DNA of 64,000 nt from Nostocoides sp. HKS02 (GTDB taxonomy: Bacteria; Actinomycetota; Actinomycetes; Actinomycetales; Dermatophilaceae). The notes beneath the pieces were generated by a model. It did no database searches. It was not told the origin of the DNA and saw only the letters and a list, made by a program, of their open reading frames with translations. The DNA lies in NCBI RefSeq assembly GCF_009707485.1, contig NZ_CP046121.1, positions 558,001-622,000 on the forward strand. The letters run 5' to 3'. Shown one piece after another: positions 38,783 through 48,002 of the stretch (positions within the stretch are counted from its first letter, which is position 1; each line of letters begins with the position of its first letter). The translations under genes were made by a program, and so were the position numbers.

Positions 38783-40723
38783 GTGGCGGGTCGGATCAAG
38801 ACCGACGACATCGCGCTCGTGAAGGAGCGCTCGTCGATCGAGGACGTCGTGCGCGAGCACGTGACCCTGCGACCGGCCGGCCCGGGCTCGATGAAGGGTC
38901 TGTGCCCCTTCCACGACGAGAAGTCGCCGTCGTTCAACGTCCGTCCGGCCGTCGGGGCCTGGCACTGCTTCGGCTGCGGCGAGGGCGGTGACGTCATCTC
39001 CTTCGTGCAGAAGGTCGAGCACCTCACCTTCACCGAGGCGATCGAGCGGCTCGCCCAGAAGCTCGGCATCGAGCTGCACTACGAGGAGGGTGGACGACCG
39101 GGGGGACGCGACGGCGAGACCCTGGGGCGGCGCTCGCGGCTGATCGAGGCGCACCGCGTCGCGCAGGAGTTCTACCACCACGCGCTGCTCAACGCCCCGG
39201 AGGCCAGGGCCGGCCGCGACTTCCTGCGCGAGCGGGGCTTCGACAGCGAGGCGGCCAAACGTTTCGGCGTCGGGTTTGCCCCACGCGGCGGCGAGGAGCT
39301 CAGCCGCCACCTGCGGACGAAGGGCTTCACCGACGAGGAGCTCACCCTCGGTGGGCTCTCCGGCCGGGGCAGCCGCGGGCTCTACGACCGCTTCCGCGGA
39401 CGGCTGGTCTGGCCGATCCGCGACATCACGGGCGACACCGTCGGGTTCGGCGCGCGCCGGCTCTACGACGACGACCGCATCGCGGCCAAGTACCTCAACA
39501 CCTCCGAGACGCCGATCTACAAGAAGTCGACGGTCCTCTACGGCCTCGACGCCGCCAAGAAGGCGATCGCCGCCGAGCGCAAGGCCGTCGTCGTCGAGGG
39601 CTACACCGACGTGATGGCCTGCCACCTCGCGGGCATCGAGGGCGCCGTCGCGACGTGCGGCACAGCGTTCGGTGTCGACCACATCAAGGTCCTGCGACGG
39701 ATCATGCGCGACGAGGCCGACCTCGCGCCGGCCCGCGTGGTCTTCACCTTCGACGGCGACGCCGCCGGGCAGAAGGCCGCGATGCGGGCGTTCGGTGAGG
39801 ACCAGCGATGGGCCTCGCAGTCGTTCGTCGCCGTGGCCGACGGAGGCATGGACCCCTGCGAGCTGCGCATCGCCAAGGGCGACGACGCCGTGCGCCATCT
39901 CGTCGACGACGCGGTTCCGCTGTTCGAGTTCGCGGTGCGGACCACGATCTCCCGTTTCGACCTGTCGACCGCCGAGGGACGGGTGCAGGGCATGCGTGCT
40001 GTGGCCCCGATCGTGGGCTCGATCCGCGACAGCTCGATGCGACCCGAGTACGTCCGGACCGTGGCCGGATGGATCGGCGTCGAGGTGGAGCAGGTCCAGG
40101 CCGAGGTGGCCCGCGCCGGCCGGATGGCCGCCCGGGACGCCAAGTCCGACGGTGGCGCGAGCGCCCGGCCCGACGCCGACAGCGTGCCCGAGCCCTCCGC
40201 CGAGGAGGCGCGGGCCGCCCTGCCGGTACCCGACCTGCGCGACCCGGTCGTGTTCGCCGAGCGACAGCTGCTCCAGACGCTGCTGCAGTACCCCGACAGC
40301 TTCTCGGCCTCCGACGTCGACGACGTCGCCCCGGACGCGTTCACCGCCCCGGCCCACCGCGCGGTCTTCGACGGGGTGCGCGGAGCAGGCGGGCCCCAGC
40401 GGGGACTGTCGGCCCGCGCCTGGGCCGACCGGGTCGCCGAGGCGGCGCCGCTGGCCGTCCGGGGGCTCGTGGCCGAGCTCGCGGTGGCCGAGCTCCCGAC
40501 CCGCATGGACCGCACCACGGGCCTGCCCGAACGCCGCTACATCGACGCGCTGCTCGTCCGGGTCCACGAGGTCTCCCTGACCCGCCGGATCGCCGACGCG
40601 ATGTCCGCGATGCGCCGCATGGCCACCGATCCGCATACCGACCCATCGCGCGCGCGCAGCCTGTCCAGCGAGCTGCAGGACCTCCAGCGCGAGCTGGCCC
40701 AGCTCCGTGACCGGGCGAGCTGA
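38783..40723 (+). CDS. dnaG: DNA primase DnaG
   Basis: Makes RNA primers for replication. The protein has 646 residues. The zinc finger has CPFHDEKSPSFNV and HCFGCGEGGDVISF (about 40-65). The catalytic core carries FGVGFAPRG, GRLVWPIRDITGDTVGFGARRL, the toprim AVVVEGYTDVMACHLAGIEGAVATCGTAF and VVFTFDGDAAGQKAA. A DnaB-binding C-terminal helicase-interaction domain (about 490-646) ends with a helical tail. GTG start with AGGAGG. Followed directly by a conserved small gene. Confidence 0.95.
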   Translation: MAGRIKTDDIALVKERSSIEDVVREHVTLRPAGPGSMKGLCPFHDEKSPSFNVRPAVGAWHCFGCGEGGDVISFVQKVEHLTFTEAIERLAQKLGIELHYEEGGRPGGRDGETLGRRSRLIEAHRVAQEFYHHALLNAPEARAGRDFLRERGFDSEAAKRFGVGFAPRGGEELSRHLRTKGFTDEELTLGGLSGRGSRGLYDRFRGRLVWPIRDITGDTVGFGARRLYDDDRIAAKYLNTSETPIYKKSTVLYGLDAAKKAIAAERKAVVVEGYTDVMACHLAGIEGAVATCGTAFGVDHIKVLRRIMRDEADLAPARVVFTFDGDAAGQKAAMRAFGEDQRWASQSFVAVADGGMDPCELRIAKGDDAVRHLVDDAVPLFEFAVRTTISRFDLSTAEGRVQGMRAVAPIVGSIRDSSMRPEYVRTVAGWIGVEVEQVQAEVARAGRMAARDAKSDGGASARPDADSVPEPSAEEARAALPVPDLRDPVVFAERQLLQTLLQYPDSFSASDVDDVAPDAFTAPAHRAVFDGVRGAGGPQRGLSARAWADRVAEAAPLAVRGLVAELAVAELPTRMDRTTGLPERRYIDALLVRVHEVSLTRRIADAMSAMRRMATDPHTDPSRARSLSSELQDLQRELAQLRDRAS

Positions 40724-41202
40724 TGGCGTTCTCCCTGCGGCGGCCGGCCCGCGTGCCCGGTCCGGTGCTCGCGGCAGCGGCGATCGGCCCGGGCGAGCGC
40801 GTCCTCACGTGGGCGCGCGACGCTGCCGGCACGACGGTCGTGGCCACCACCCACCACCTGTATGCCGTGAGCACGGCGGGGGAGCGCAGCCTCGCCCGGC
40901 CGTGGCACGAGGTCGATGCCGGCACGTGGTCCCCCGAGCTCGGCCAGCTGACCGTGACGTGGGTGGACGGGTCGCGACCCGTGCAGTGGACGCTCGGCCC
41001 GTCGACCCTGCTCCCTGAGGCGGTGCGCGAGCGCGTGCAGGCCAGCGTCGTGCTCGCCACCAGGGTGGACCTCGGCAACCGCCGGGGCGCCCGCGTCGTG
41101 ATCCGGCATGACCTGGCCACCGGCGGCTTGTGGAACAGGTCGTCCTGGGCCGCGGGGTGCCCGGCGACGACCCTCAGATCGCTGCGGCGCTCGCGGATCT
41201 GA
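40723..41202 (+). CDS. Conserved protein downstream of dnaG, probable frameshift near its end
   Basis: Protein of unknown function whose ATG overlaps the dnaG stop by one base. MAFSLRRPARVPGPVLAAAAIGPGERVLTWARDAAGTTVVATTHHLYAV and RPWHEVDAGTWSPELGQLTVTWVDG look like a beta-rich (PH-like) domain. As read it has 159 residues and ends in an Arg/Ser-rich stretch unlike the rest. If one C were missing near 41127 the frame would continue as VEQVVLGRGVPGDDPQIAAALADLREQVGLD and stop at 41225, a far more protein-like end giving 167 residues. Confidence 0.7.
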   Translation: MAFSLRRPARVPGPVLAAAAIGPGERVLTWARDAAGTTVVATTHHLYAVSTAGERSLARPWHEVDAGTWSPELGQLTVTWVDGSRPVQWTLGPSTLLPEAVRERVQASVVLATRVDLGNRRGARVVIRHDLATGGLWNRSSWAAGCPATTLRSLRRSRI

Positions 41203-41264
41203 GGGAGCAGGTCGGGCTCGACTGAGCGCACCGACTGGGGTCCCCGACGCGCCCGGGCCCCGTT

Positions 41265-41294
41265 TTCAGAACTGCGCACATCCTTTGCTATGGT
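41265..41294 (+). promoter_or_regulatory. Promoter of tRNA-Asn
   Basis: TTCAGA (41265-41270), 18-base spacer, TATGGT (41289-41294), 56 bases before the tRNA. Confidence 0.5.
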
Positions 41295-41350
41295 TGCGCA
41301 GCGCCGCGGGCGGGAACACCCGCTGAACGCCCGCTGGATGCCAAGGACAT

Positions 41351-41426
41351 TCCCCTGTAGCTCAATTGGCAGAGCAGCCGACTGTTAATCGGCAGGTTGT
41401 TGGTTCGAGTCCAACCGGGGGAGCCA
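41351..41426 (+). tRNA. tRNA-Asn (GTT)
   Basis: Complete cloverleaf. Acceptor TCCCCTG pairs with CGGGGGA; anticodon stem CCGA/TCGG carries loop CTGTTAA with anticodon GTT; T arm GTTGG-TTCGAGT-CCAAC. The CCA end is encoded (41424-41426). Confidence 0.95.
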
Positions 41427-41442
41427 TCCGCTTGCGGACCAC

Positions 41443-41465
41443 GGCCCGGGTCATCGACCCGGGCC
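41443..41465 (+). terminator. Strong hairpin after tRNA-Asn
   Basis: Perfect 10-bp stem GGCCCGGGTC / GACCCGGGCC with ATC loop, 16 bases after the tRNA. No T-run. It overlaps the start of a 26-base tandem repeat. Confidence 0.6.
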
Positions 41466-41501
41466 TGTGTCATGCGTCATCGACCCGTGCCTGTGTCATG
41501 C
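41450..41501. repeat. 26-base tandem duplication downstream of tRNA-Asn
   Basis: Two adjacent copies (41450-41475 and 41476-41501) differing at one base. The duplication lies between the tRNA terminator and the stop of the convergent binding-protein gene. Confidence 0.85.
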
Positions 41502-41514
41502 GCAGCCGGCGCGC

Positions 41515-42345
41515 TCAGGAGCAGGGGTCCTGCTTGGGTGGGTTGAGCCTGGTGTCGACCGTGAATCCGGCCGGCCCGAGGTTGGCGTCCACGGCCTGTT
41601 GCCATGCGCCGGAGGAGATCATCCGCGCGATCGCAGCGGTGATCTTCTGGCAGGTGGTGACGGCGCCCTTCCTGATGCCGATGCCGTAGCGCTCCTCGGA
41701 GAACGTCTTGCCGACCACCTTGAGCATGCCCGCGTACTGGGGCTGGGCGGCATACCCGGCCAGGATGGTGTTGTCCGTGGTCACGGCGTCGACGCCCTGG
41801 GAAACCAGGGCGGCCACGCACTGCGAGTACGTGTTGAGCTCCTGCAGCTGCACGCCCGGGTACTTGTCCTTGACCTTCTGTGCTGAGGTGGACCCCTTGA
41901 CCGAGCACAGCTTCTTGCCGGTCAGCGTGTCGGGGCCGGTGATCGAGGTCTCGTCGGAGCGCACCAGGAGATCCTGACCGGCGACGAAGTAAGGCCCCGC
42001 GAACGAGACCTTCGCCTTGCGAGCGTCGGTGATGGAGTAGGTCGCCACGACGATGTCGACCTGACCGGTGGACAGCAGCGTCTCGCGCTGCGCGGACGGT
42101 GCCTCGACCCACTGGATATCGGCGACGTTGTGTCCCAACGCCTTGGCGACGTACTTGGCCACGTCGACGTCCAGGCCGGTGTAGGTGGAGCCCCGCTTGA
42201 GGCCGAGCCCGGGCTGGTCGAACTTGATGCCGATCTTGAAGGTCCGGCCCGTGCCACCGCCCGCCGACCCGGTGCCTGCGCAGGCGGCGAGGGCGAGCGC
42301 GAGCAGGGCTGCAGCACTCATCACCCCAATCCGTCGAACCACCAT
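41515..42345 (-). CDS. Glutamate/amino-acid ABC transporter substrate-binding lipoprotein (family 3)
   Basis: Extracytoplasmic amino-acid receptor of 276 residues. Signal peptide with lipobox LALAAC near residue 22. SBP family 3 marks: FKIGIKFDQPGLGLKRGSTYTGLDVDVAKYVAKALG, VDIVVATYSITDARKAKVSFAGPYFVAGQDLLVR and GKKLCSVKGSTSAQK. It resembles the GluB binding protein of corynebacterial glutamate uptake. The ATPase gene precedes it by 20 bases, but no permease gene follows; the next elements are a repeat and tRNA-Asn. Confidence 0.9.
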   Translation of the reverse strand: MVVRRIGVMSAAALLALALAACAGTGSAGGGTGRTFKIGIKFDQPGLGLKRGSTYTGLDVDVAKYVAKALGHNVADIQWVEAPSAQRETLLSTGQVDIVVATYSITDARKAKVSFAGPYFVAGQDLLVRSDETSITGPDTLTGKKLCSVKGSTSAQKVKDKYPGVQLQELNTYSQCVAALVSQGVDAVTTDNTILAGYAAQPQYAGMLKVVGKTFSEERYGIGIRKGAVTTCQKITAAIARMISSGAWQQAVDANLGPAGFTVDTRLNPPKQDPCS

Positions 42346-42365
42346 GTCTCCTCGGGTGTGTGCGG

Positions 42366-43106
42366 TCAGTGCGCCAGGATCTTGCTGAGGAAGTCCTTCG
42401 CGCGATCCGACCTCGGGGCCGTGAAGAACCCCTCCGGGTCGTTCTCCTCGATGATCTGGCCGTCGGCCATGAAGACGACGCGGTGGGCGGCCTTGCGGGC
42501 AAAGCCCATCTCGTGGGTGACGACCACCATGGTCATGCCGTCCGTCGCGAGGCCGACCATGACGTCGAGGACCTCGGTGATCATCTCGGGGTCGAGGGCC
42601 GAGGTGGGCTCGTCGAAGAGCATCACCTTGGGGTCCATCGCGAGCGACCGCGCGATCGCCACGCGCTGCTGCTGCCCACCGGAGAGCTGCGCGGGGAACT
42701 TCTCGGCCTGGTGCGCCACGCCCACGCGGTCGAGGAGCTCCATGGCGCGCGCCTCGGCCGCATCCCGGGGCGTCTTGCGGACCGTCGTAGGCCCCAGCGT
42801 CACGTTGTCGAGGATCGTCTTGTGGGCGAACAGGTTGAACGACTGGAACACCATGCCGACGTCCGCCCGCAGCTCTGCGAGCTCTCGGCCCGCGCCGGGC
42901 AGCGGCTTGCCGTCGATGGTGATGCTGCCGGTCTCGAAGGTCTCGAGCCGGTTGATGGTGCGGCACAAGGTGGACTTGCCGGAGCCCGAGGGGCCGATCA
43001 CGACGACCACCTCGCCGCGGTCGATGGTCAGGTCGATGTCGCGCAGGACGTGCAGGTCGCCGAAGTGCTTGTTGACGCCCGTGAGGACGACCAATGGCTC
43101 CGTCAT
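42366..43106 (-). CDS. Amino-acid ABC transporter ATP-binding protein (GluA/GlnQ-like)
   Basis: ATPase for polar amino-acid uptake, 246 residues. Walker [28 protein letters not shown], signature [16 protein letters not shown] and Walker [16 protein letters not shown], with [26 protein letters not shown], the typical GlnQ end. In relatives the order is ATPase, binding protein, permease, permease; here both permeases are absent from the locus. Confidence 0.92.
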   Translation of the reverse strand: MTEPLVVLTGVNKHFGDLHVLRDIDLTIDRGEVVVVIGPSGSGKSTLCRTINRLETFETGSITIDGKPLPGAGRELAELRADVGMVFQSFNLFAHKTILDNVTLGPTTVRKTPRDAAEARAMELLDRVGVAHQAEKFPAQLSGGQQQRVAIARSLAMDPKVMLFDEPTSALDPEMITEVLDVMVGLATDGMTMVVVTHEMGFARKAAHRVVFMADGQIIEENDPEGFFTAPRSDRAKDFLSKILAH

Positions 43107-43144
43107 GTCCGGAAACCTACCGGCTCGGGGGTGCCCCAAATCCC

Positions 43145-43345
43145 TCAGGCCACAGACTCCACGACGAGCTCGGCGAGATAGGCCCAGCACTCGGCGCCGG
43201 TCGCGACCGAGCGCACCCGGTAGACCCGCCGACGATCCGGCAGGACGTAGTCGTGGCGGCCCCCGTCGACGATCTCGACCGTCCCCGCACACGCCGTGAC
43301 CGGGGCGGTCACCGGGGGGTTGGGGATGAATGTCACGATCTGCAC
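43145..43345 (-). CDS. Small conserved-looking protein of unknown function
   Basis: A 66-residue frame from GTG 43345, [21 protein letters not shown], continuing [45 protein letters not shown]. The composition is protein-like and beta-rich, with no membrane segment, and it fits exactly between the ATPase gene and an AT-rich control region. I do not recognise it. Confidence 0.5.
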   Translation of the reverse strand: MQIVTFIPNPPVTAPVTACAGTVEIVDGGRHDYVLPDRRRVYRVRSVATGAECWAYLAELVVESVA

Positions 43346-43678
43346 CCCTCCAGTGTGTGCACGGGCGGCGCCCGGCCGCCATGGCCCGTTGGTATGCCGC
43401 CGCGCAGGCGCGGGCTAAGCCTGCTGGCGGAGGCCGTTTGACGTAGATCGCGGCAGGTCAGGGCATCACAGCGAGGCAAACGCACGAAGATGGGGGATCT
43501 CGCGGGCCAATGCCGAGAGGGTGCGTCATCGCCGCCCGTGCTGCCTCAGATGACGATAAATAGTAAAGAAAGGGTAAAAAGGCCATCGGACAAAGGTAAG
43601 CATTCGGCATGATGCAGCCATGCAAAGGGCATCGCTTGAGCAAATGGCGTCGGTCTCGTCCTCCGTCGGAGAGCCGCG
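43346..43678. promoter_or_regulatory. AT-rich control region before the kinase-like gene
   Basis: 333 bases without a supported gene. The part 43545-43610 is far richer in A/T than anything near it and holds AAAGGGTAAA (43569) and AAAGGTAA (43592), direct repeats 23 bases apart on one face of the helix, plus ATAAATAGTAAAG before them. This looks like a binding site array for an activator or an alternative sigma factor. A GTATGCCG copy lies at 43392. Short frames on either strand are not convincing. Confidence 0.45.
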
Positions 43679-44482
43679 ATGACGCGCCCGATGACGCGCC
43701 CGGTGGGCGCCCCGACCCCGACCACCGTCCTGGCGGTGCTGATGTCCTCGGTCGCCCTGGGGGCGGTCGCCACCATGGGTGCGACCGCCTTCGGATGGCC
43801 GGGACCGGCTCTGGGTCTGGACCCCCTGCAGGCGGGCCTCAGCATGGCGCTGCCCGCCCTCGTCGGCGCGGCGGTCGCCGCGCTCCCCGGCATCCTGCTC
43901 TATGCCCGTGCCGCCGGCCACCGGGCCACGGCACAGGCTTCCTTGACGGGGCTGCTGCTCCAGGCGGACGCCGCGGAGCGGGCTGTCGGCCCGGGGTCTG
44001 GCCTGCTCTCCTCGAGCCCTGCAGCACCGCGGCCGGGAGTCGAGGTCGCCGTCGCCGACAGCCCGACGGATGCCGCCGTGGCGGCGATCGACGCTCAACG
44101 CCGGTGGGCCGACACGGCCATCGCCTCTCGACGGCAGGTGCGACTGTCCGCGCTACCGGCGCCCGCGCTCGTCTCGGCCTCGCCGGTCCCGATCGGCCGC
44201 GTGCTCGACATCCTCATCGGCGCCGCCCTCAAGTACGGCACCGGCGACATCGACATCCGGCTGGACTGCCTGGGCGACCGGGCGAGGATCCGCGTCGCGG
44301 ACCAGTCGCCGGCGCGTGACCTGCCGGCGCAGGTTGGGGCAAACCGTGAGCCGCGCCTTGCGCTCGCCAAGCGCATCACCGAGGCGCTCGGGGGCGAGCT
44401 CACCTCGAGTCGGGAGCGTCCGACGTGCTTCGAGGTGTTCCTGCCCAAGGCTGCCCTGACCGCGGCCAGCCACGCCGCGTGA
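43679..44482 (+). CDS. Membrane protein with degenerate histidine-kinase-type ATPase domain
   Basis: Protein of 267 residues. It starts MTRPMTRPV because of a 12-base duplication at the start. Two helices (TTVLAVLMSSVALGAVATMGATAF and QAGLSMALPALVGAAVAALPGILLYA) anchor it. After a linker comes a GHKL-like domain: PIGRVLDILIGAALKYGTGDIDIRL (N-box position with Lys-Tyr-Gly), IRVADQSPARDLP (weak G1), RLALAKRITEALGGELTSSRERPTCFEVFLP. There is no dimerisation/phosphoacceptor helix with His, so it is not a complete sensor kinase. Role unknown; it could bind ATP or c-di-nucleotide-like ligands, or act as a phosphatase or serine kinase. Confidence 0.7.
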   Translation: MTRPMTRPVGAPTPTTVLAVLMSSVALGAVATMGATAFGWPGPALGLDPLQAGLSMALPALVGAAVAALPGILLYARAAGHRATAQASLTGLLLQADAAERAVGPGSGLLSSSPAAPRPGVEVAVADSPTDAAVAAIDAQRRWADTAIASRRQVRLSALPAPALVSASPVPIGRVLDILIGAALKYGTGDIDIRLDCLGDRARIRVADQSPARDLPAQVGANREPRLALAKRITEALGGELTSSRERPTCFEVFLPKAALTAASHAA

Positions 44483-44531
44483 CCTGCTCCGGTCGCCCGG
44501 TGGAGGCGGCCCCGCTCACGCCGGGTCGAAC

Positions 44532-45488
44532 CTAGAGGTCGCGCACGGGGTGCGTCGCGCCAGGAGCCGGAAACCTCAGGTACGCGAGTCGAGCGCTCTC
44601 CTGACGGCTGTGCGCCAGCGCGTCGAGGGTGTAGCCGAGGACCGCGGTCACGGTCGCGATGATCATCATGGCTGAGGCCAGGATGGCCGTGGGGAAGCGG
44701 GCCACCTCTCCGGTGTGGAGGTAGTCCACGATGACGGGGGTGCCGAGCGCCAGAGCGGCCACCGTGACGAGGGCCGCGATGACGCCGTGGAAGAGCGCTG
44801 GCCGCTCGCGGCGGGCGAGGGCGAGGATGAGCTTGAGGATGCGCCAGCCGTCGCGGTAGGTGCGCAGCTTGCTCTCGCTGCCCGCAGCCCGGTCCTTGAA
44901 GTCGGTGACGACCTCGGCCGCGGGCAGTCGCAGACGGAGGGCGTGCACGGTCATCTCGGTCTCGGTCTCGAACTCCTGTGAGAGGGCCGGGAAGGACTTG
45001 ACGTACCTGCGCGAGAAGGCGCGGTACCCGCTGAGCATGTCGCTGACCTCCCGGCCGAACAGCAGGCCGACCACGCCGGTGAGCAGCCGGTTTCCGACGG
45101 CGTGCCCCGGCCGGTATGCCGAGTCGGACACCGTCGAGCGGACGCCCAGGACGTGGTCGTACGGTCCCTCGAGGAGGGTGGCGACCAGGTCGCCCGCCCG
45201 CGTCGCGTCATACGTGTCGTCTCCGTCGATGAGCACGACCACGTCGGCGTCGATGTCGGCGAAGGCGCGTCGCACCACGTTGCCCTTGCCCTTGCGAGGC
45301 TCGGAGCGGACGATCGCGCCGGCTTCCTCGGCACGCTGGACCGTCGCGTCGGTCGAGGCGTTGTCGTACACGTAGATCTCAGCGTCCGGCAGCGCCAGAC
45401 GCAGGTCTCGGACAACGGTGCCGATGGCCGCTTCCTCGTTGTAGCACGGGACGATCGCAGCCACCGTGGGCCGATAGGGGTCAGTCAT
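44532..45488 (-). CDS. Glycosyltransferase family 2 (polyprenyl-phosphate sugar type)
   Basis: Membrane glycosyltransferase of 318 residues. The GT-A domain starts VAAIVPCYNEEAAIGTVV and has DVVVLIDGDDTYDA (DXD), GVRSTVSDSAYRPGHAVGNRLL, SDMLSGYRAFSRRYVKSFP and EFETETEMTVHAL, as in dolichol/undecaprenyl-phosphate mannose synthases. Two C-terminal helices (ALFHGVIAALVTVAALALGTPVIV and FPTAILASAMMIIATVTAVLGY) follow. The ATG at 45488 is 45 bases after the YfhO-like gene, so the two are probably one operon. It probably charges a lipid carrier with a sugar that a GT-C-type partner uses. Confidence 0.88.
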   Translation of the reverse strand: MTDPYRPTVAAIVPCYNEEAAIGTVVRDLRLALPDAEIYVYDNASTDATVQRAEEAGAIVRSEPRKGKGNVVRRAFADIDADVVVLIDGDDTYDATRAGDLVATLLEGPYDHVLGVRSTVSDSAYRPGHAVGNRLLTGVVGLLFGREVSDMLSGYRAFSRRYVKSFPALSQEFETETEMTVHALRLRLPAAEVVTDFKDRAAGSESKLRTYRDGWRILKLILALARRERPALFHGVIAALVTVAALALGTPVIVDYLHTGEVARFPTAILASAMMIIATVTAVLGYTLDALAHSRQESARLAYLRFPAPGATHPVRDL

Positions 45489-45532
45489 CAGGGAACCTTG
45501 CTCGAGAGGGACAACATCGGGCACCGCGGGCA

Positions 45533-48002
45533 TCAGGAGCGTAACAACGTGCCGGCCCTCGGACGGCGCCAGCGAGGCCGAGCCGAGCTTCGACGCCAGG
45601 CGATGGCGAGCGTCGCCAGCCAGGCCAGGAGTGCGACGAGGCTCACGAGCACACCCGAGGGGAAGGCCCGCGGCGTGAACCGGCACGTGAGGACGCCGGC
45701 CCCGCCCGGAGCCACCGTCAGCAACCGGTGGAACGAACCGGTGGAGATGCGGGAGGTGGACCCGCTCTGCTGGCAGGACCACTCATCCGTGGCTGCCGTG
45801 GCGAGCAGCAGGGTGTCATGGGACCGCGCGGCCGGGACCTGCACAGTGAAGCCAGTGGCGTCGTGCTGGATCGGCGCGGGCTGACCCAGCTGGGCGGGCC
45901 GGGTCGTCGTGCAGGTCATCGCCGGCATGGCCGTACCGGCCGTCGGCCGGGTCACGTCCACCTCTGCGCGCGCAGTGGGCGACAAGGTCAGGACGAGCAG
46001 GTGACCGGTCCAGGGGTCGGCGGAGGACTGCGTGGCCTGGCCGGCGACTTTGGCCGTGACCCGTGAGGTCGTCGCATTGACCACCAGGAGCCCAGAGCCG
46101 ACCGGGCATCCGACGCTGAACCTCGCCGTCGGGAAGAGCGCCCCCGACCCGTGCTGGAGGTCGGGCTGGCGCCGCGGCAGCTGCAACAGGGCGGAGTAGA
46201 GGGCCAGCGGGTCCCCAGCGGTCGCGGTCGGCGTGTGCACCAGTGCCGACGGCACCCAGCGGGCCAGGGTCACGCCGGGGTGCTGCACGGTGAAGGTTCG
46301 CCCGGCGCGCCACGTGACCCGCTGGGAGACGCCGAAGGCGGTGTCCTCGAGGAGGTTCGAGCTGCCTGTCAGCCGACGCCCACCGGCGCCTGCCGTCATC
46401 CCGGCGTTGACCAGCAGGTCACTGAGCGTCTTCGGCATCATGGTGGTGTAGGAGGTGCCCGAAGCACCACCGAAGAGCATCGGGTCGTTCGTCGTGGTGC
46501 GCGTCGTCACGCCGACACGGGCTCCGCCGGCCCCCGCGGCGCGGACGCGTGCCACGACGTCGGCCTTGGCCGAGAGCCCATCGAGGTTCACCATCTGGCC
46601 CGCGAACCGAGTCTCGCGTCGATGGATGATGGCCACGTGGTTGACCACCACCTCGCCAGCCACGAGCACCACCAGTGCTGCCACCGCGACCACGCCGATC
46701 CGCCGGCCGCGGGCCAGTGCGGTGATCAGCACCACGGCCACCGCAGCGAGGACCAGGGACACCAGGGCCGTCCGCGCAGTGACCACGTGGCTCCCGCGCG
46801 TCACGGCGACCACGGCGGCATACCCGATCGCCACGATGAGGGCGGTCACTCCCGAGCGCTTCCAGCCGCGAGCGGTCAGGGCAGGGAGCAGCTGCCACAG
46901 CAGGATCACCTGCATGGCGACCAGGACGAACGCCTCCCGGAAGAAGTTGCCGTCGGGGCTGTCAAAGCCGTGCCAGACGATCGAGGTCACGTGCCACCGC
47001 AGCGAGAGGGCCACCAGGACGAGGAGCCCGACCCACGTGATGGTGCGGCGGTCCCGAATCGTGAGCACGACGCAGGTGACGAGCACGGACCCAAGCAGGA
47101 CTCCGATGCCGAGCGACGGGGCCCACCCGATTCCCTCGGTGCCGACCAGCAGGCGCCCGGCCCAGTCTTGCCACGCGCCCGGGACGAACGGGACGTCCTT
47201 GGTCATCGCCGAGTGCTTGACGGCGACGTAGGTCGGCACCAGGGCGAAGGCATCCATGACGATCCCGAGGGACCGCGAGGCCCGCCCAGCGGGCGAGCGT
47301 GAGCCAGGGCCGTGGCCACTCGGACGGCTGCGCCACGATCATGGCGCAGACGATCAGGCCAGAGGCCAGGGTGGCCATCCACGACGTGTAGAAGTTGCTG
47401 TACCAGCAGACGAAGAAGAGCAGCGGCGTCAGCCAGGCCACCCGGCGGCGCTCGCGCACCCAGAGGGCGGAGTAGACCATGAGCGGCAGGGCAGCCCCTC
47501 CCACGAGCCACATGGGTTGGTAGGAGGCGTCGTTCACGGCGTACTGGCTCGTGGCGTAGGCCGCGCCCAGCGCGATCGCAAGTACGGGGGTGCCTGGCCG
47601 GAGGCGTTGCAGGAGCAGGGTCATCGTCGCTGCGCCGGCCATGGCCGTCAGGATCGTGACGGTCGCGATGGCCGTGGGCATCGCCAGGCGCGGGAACAGC
47701 ACCACGACCACGTTGAGCGGGTTCGAGAGGTACATCGTGAAGGTGGGGCCGAACGACTGGCCGTAACCCATGCCCCAGGCGAACTGGAGGTTGCCGTCTG
47801 CGTGGCCCGTGAGCACGTCACGGTAGTAGGCCAGGAACGGGATGCTCTGGTTGCCGAGGTCGCCCAGCACTCGGTCCTGGCCGCCCCACGGCGGCCGATC
47901 CTCGAGCAGGGACGCGAGGCTCCACAGCAGGCCCGTCACGAGAGCCGCCACGAGGGGGGTGAGGAGCCGCCGACCACGCAGAAGTCCGTCAGCTCGACTC
48001 AT
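45533..48002 (-). pseudogene. YfhO-like multi-spanning membrane protein, frameshifted
   Basis: Large membrane protein, 822 residues if corrected. The first part (48002 to about 47290) has some six helices with the family's GMGYGQSFGPTFTMYLSNPLNV and YWYS-type motif CWYSNFYTSWM. The second part has more helices, then an extracytoplasmic domain with many Thr/Val, and a last helix (GVLVSLVALLAWLATLAIAWRRS). YfhO proteins are GT-C-like and take part in glycosylation of lipoteichoic acid or surface proteins. The frame breaks near 47281-47287; removing one C gives RWAASRSLGIVMDAFALVPTYVAV. Likely works with the adjacent family 2 transferase. Confidence 0.8.

Noticed and set aside
38681..40636. Antisense open frame opposite dnaG
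   Set aside because: No domain, shadow composition; dnaG is certain.
41450..41501. Two 26-base repeats as a minimal CRISPR
   Set aside because: The copies are directly adjacent with no spacers and no cas genes are near.
43592..43610. GGTAAGCATTCGGC as a second iron box
   Set aside because: Only one half-site resembles the iron-box arm; the other side is not palindromic.
43458..43643. Small minus-strand frame in the AT-rich region (starts MLKRCPLHGCIMPNAYLC)
   Set aside because: It covers the AT-rich repeats that look like a promoter; no ribosome site, and its end is unlike a protein. Treated as regulatory DNA.
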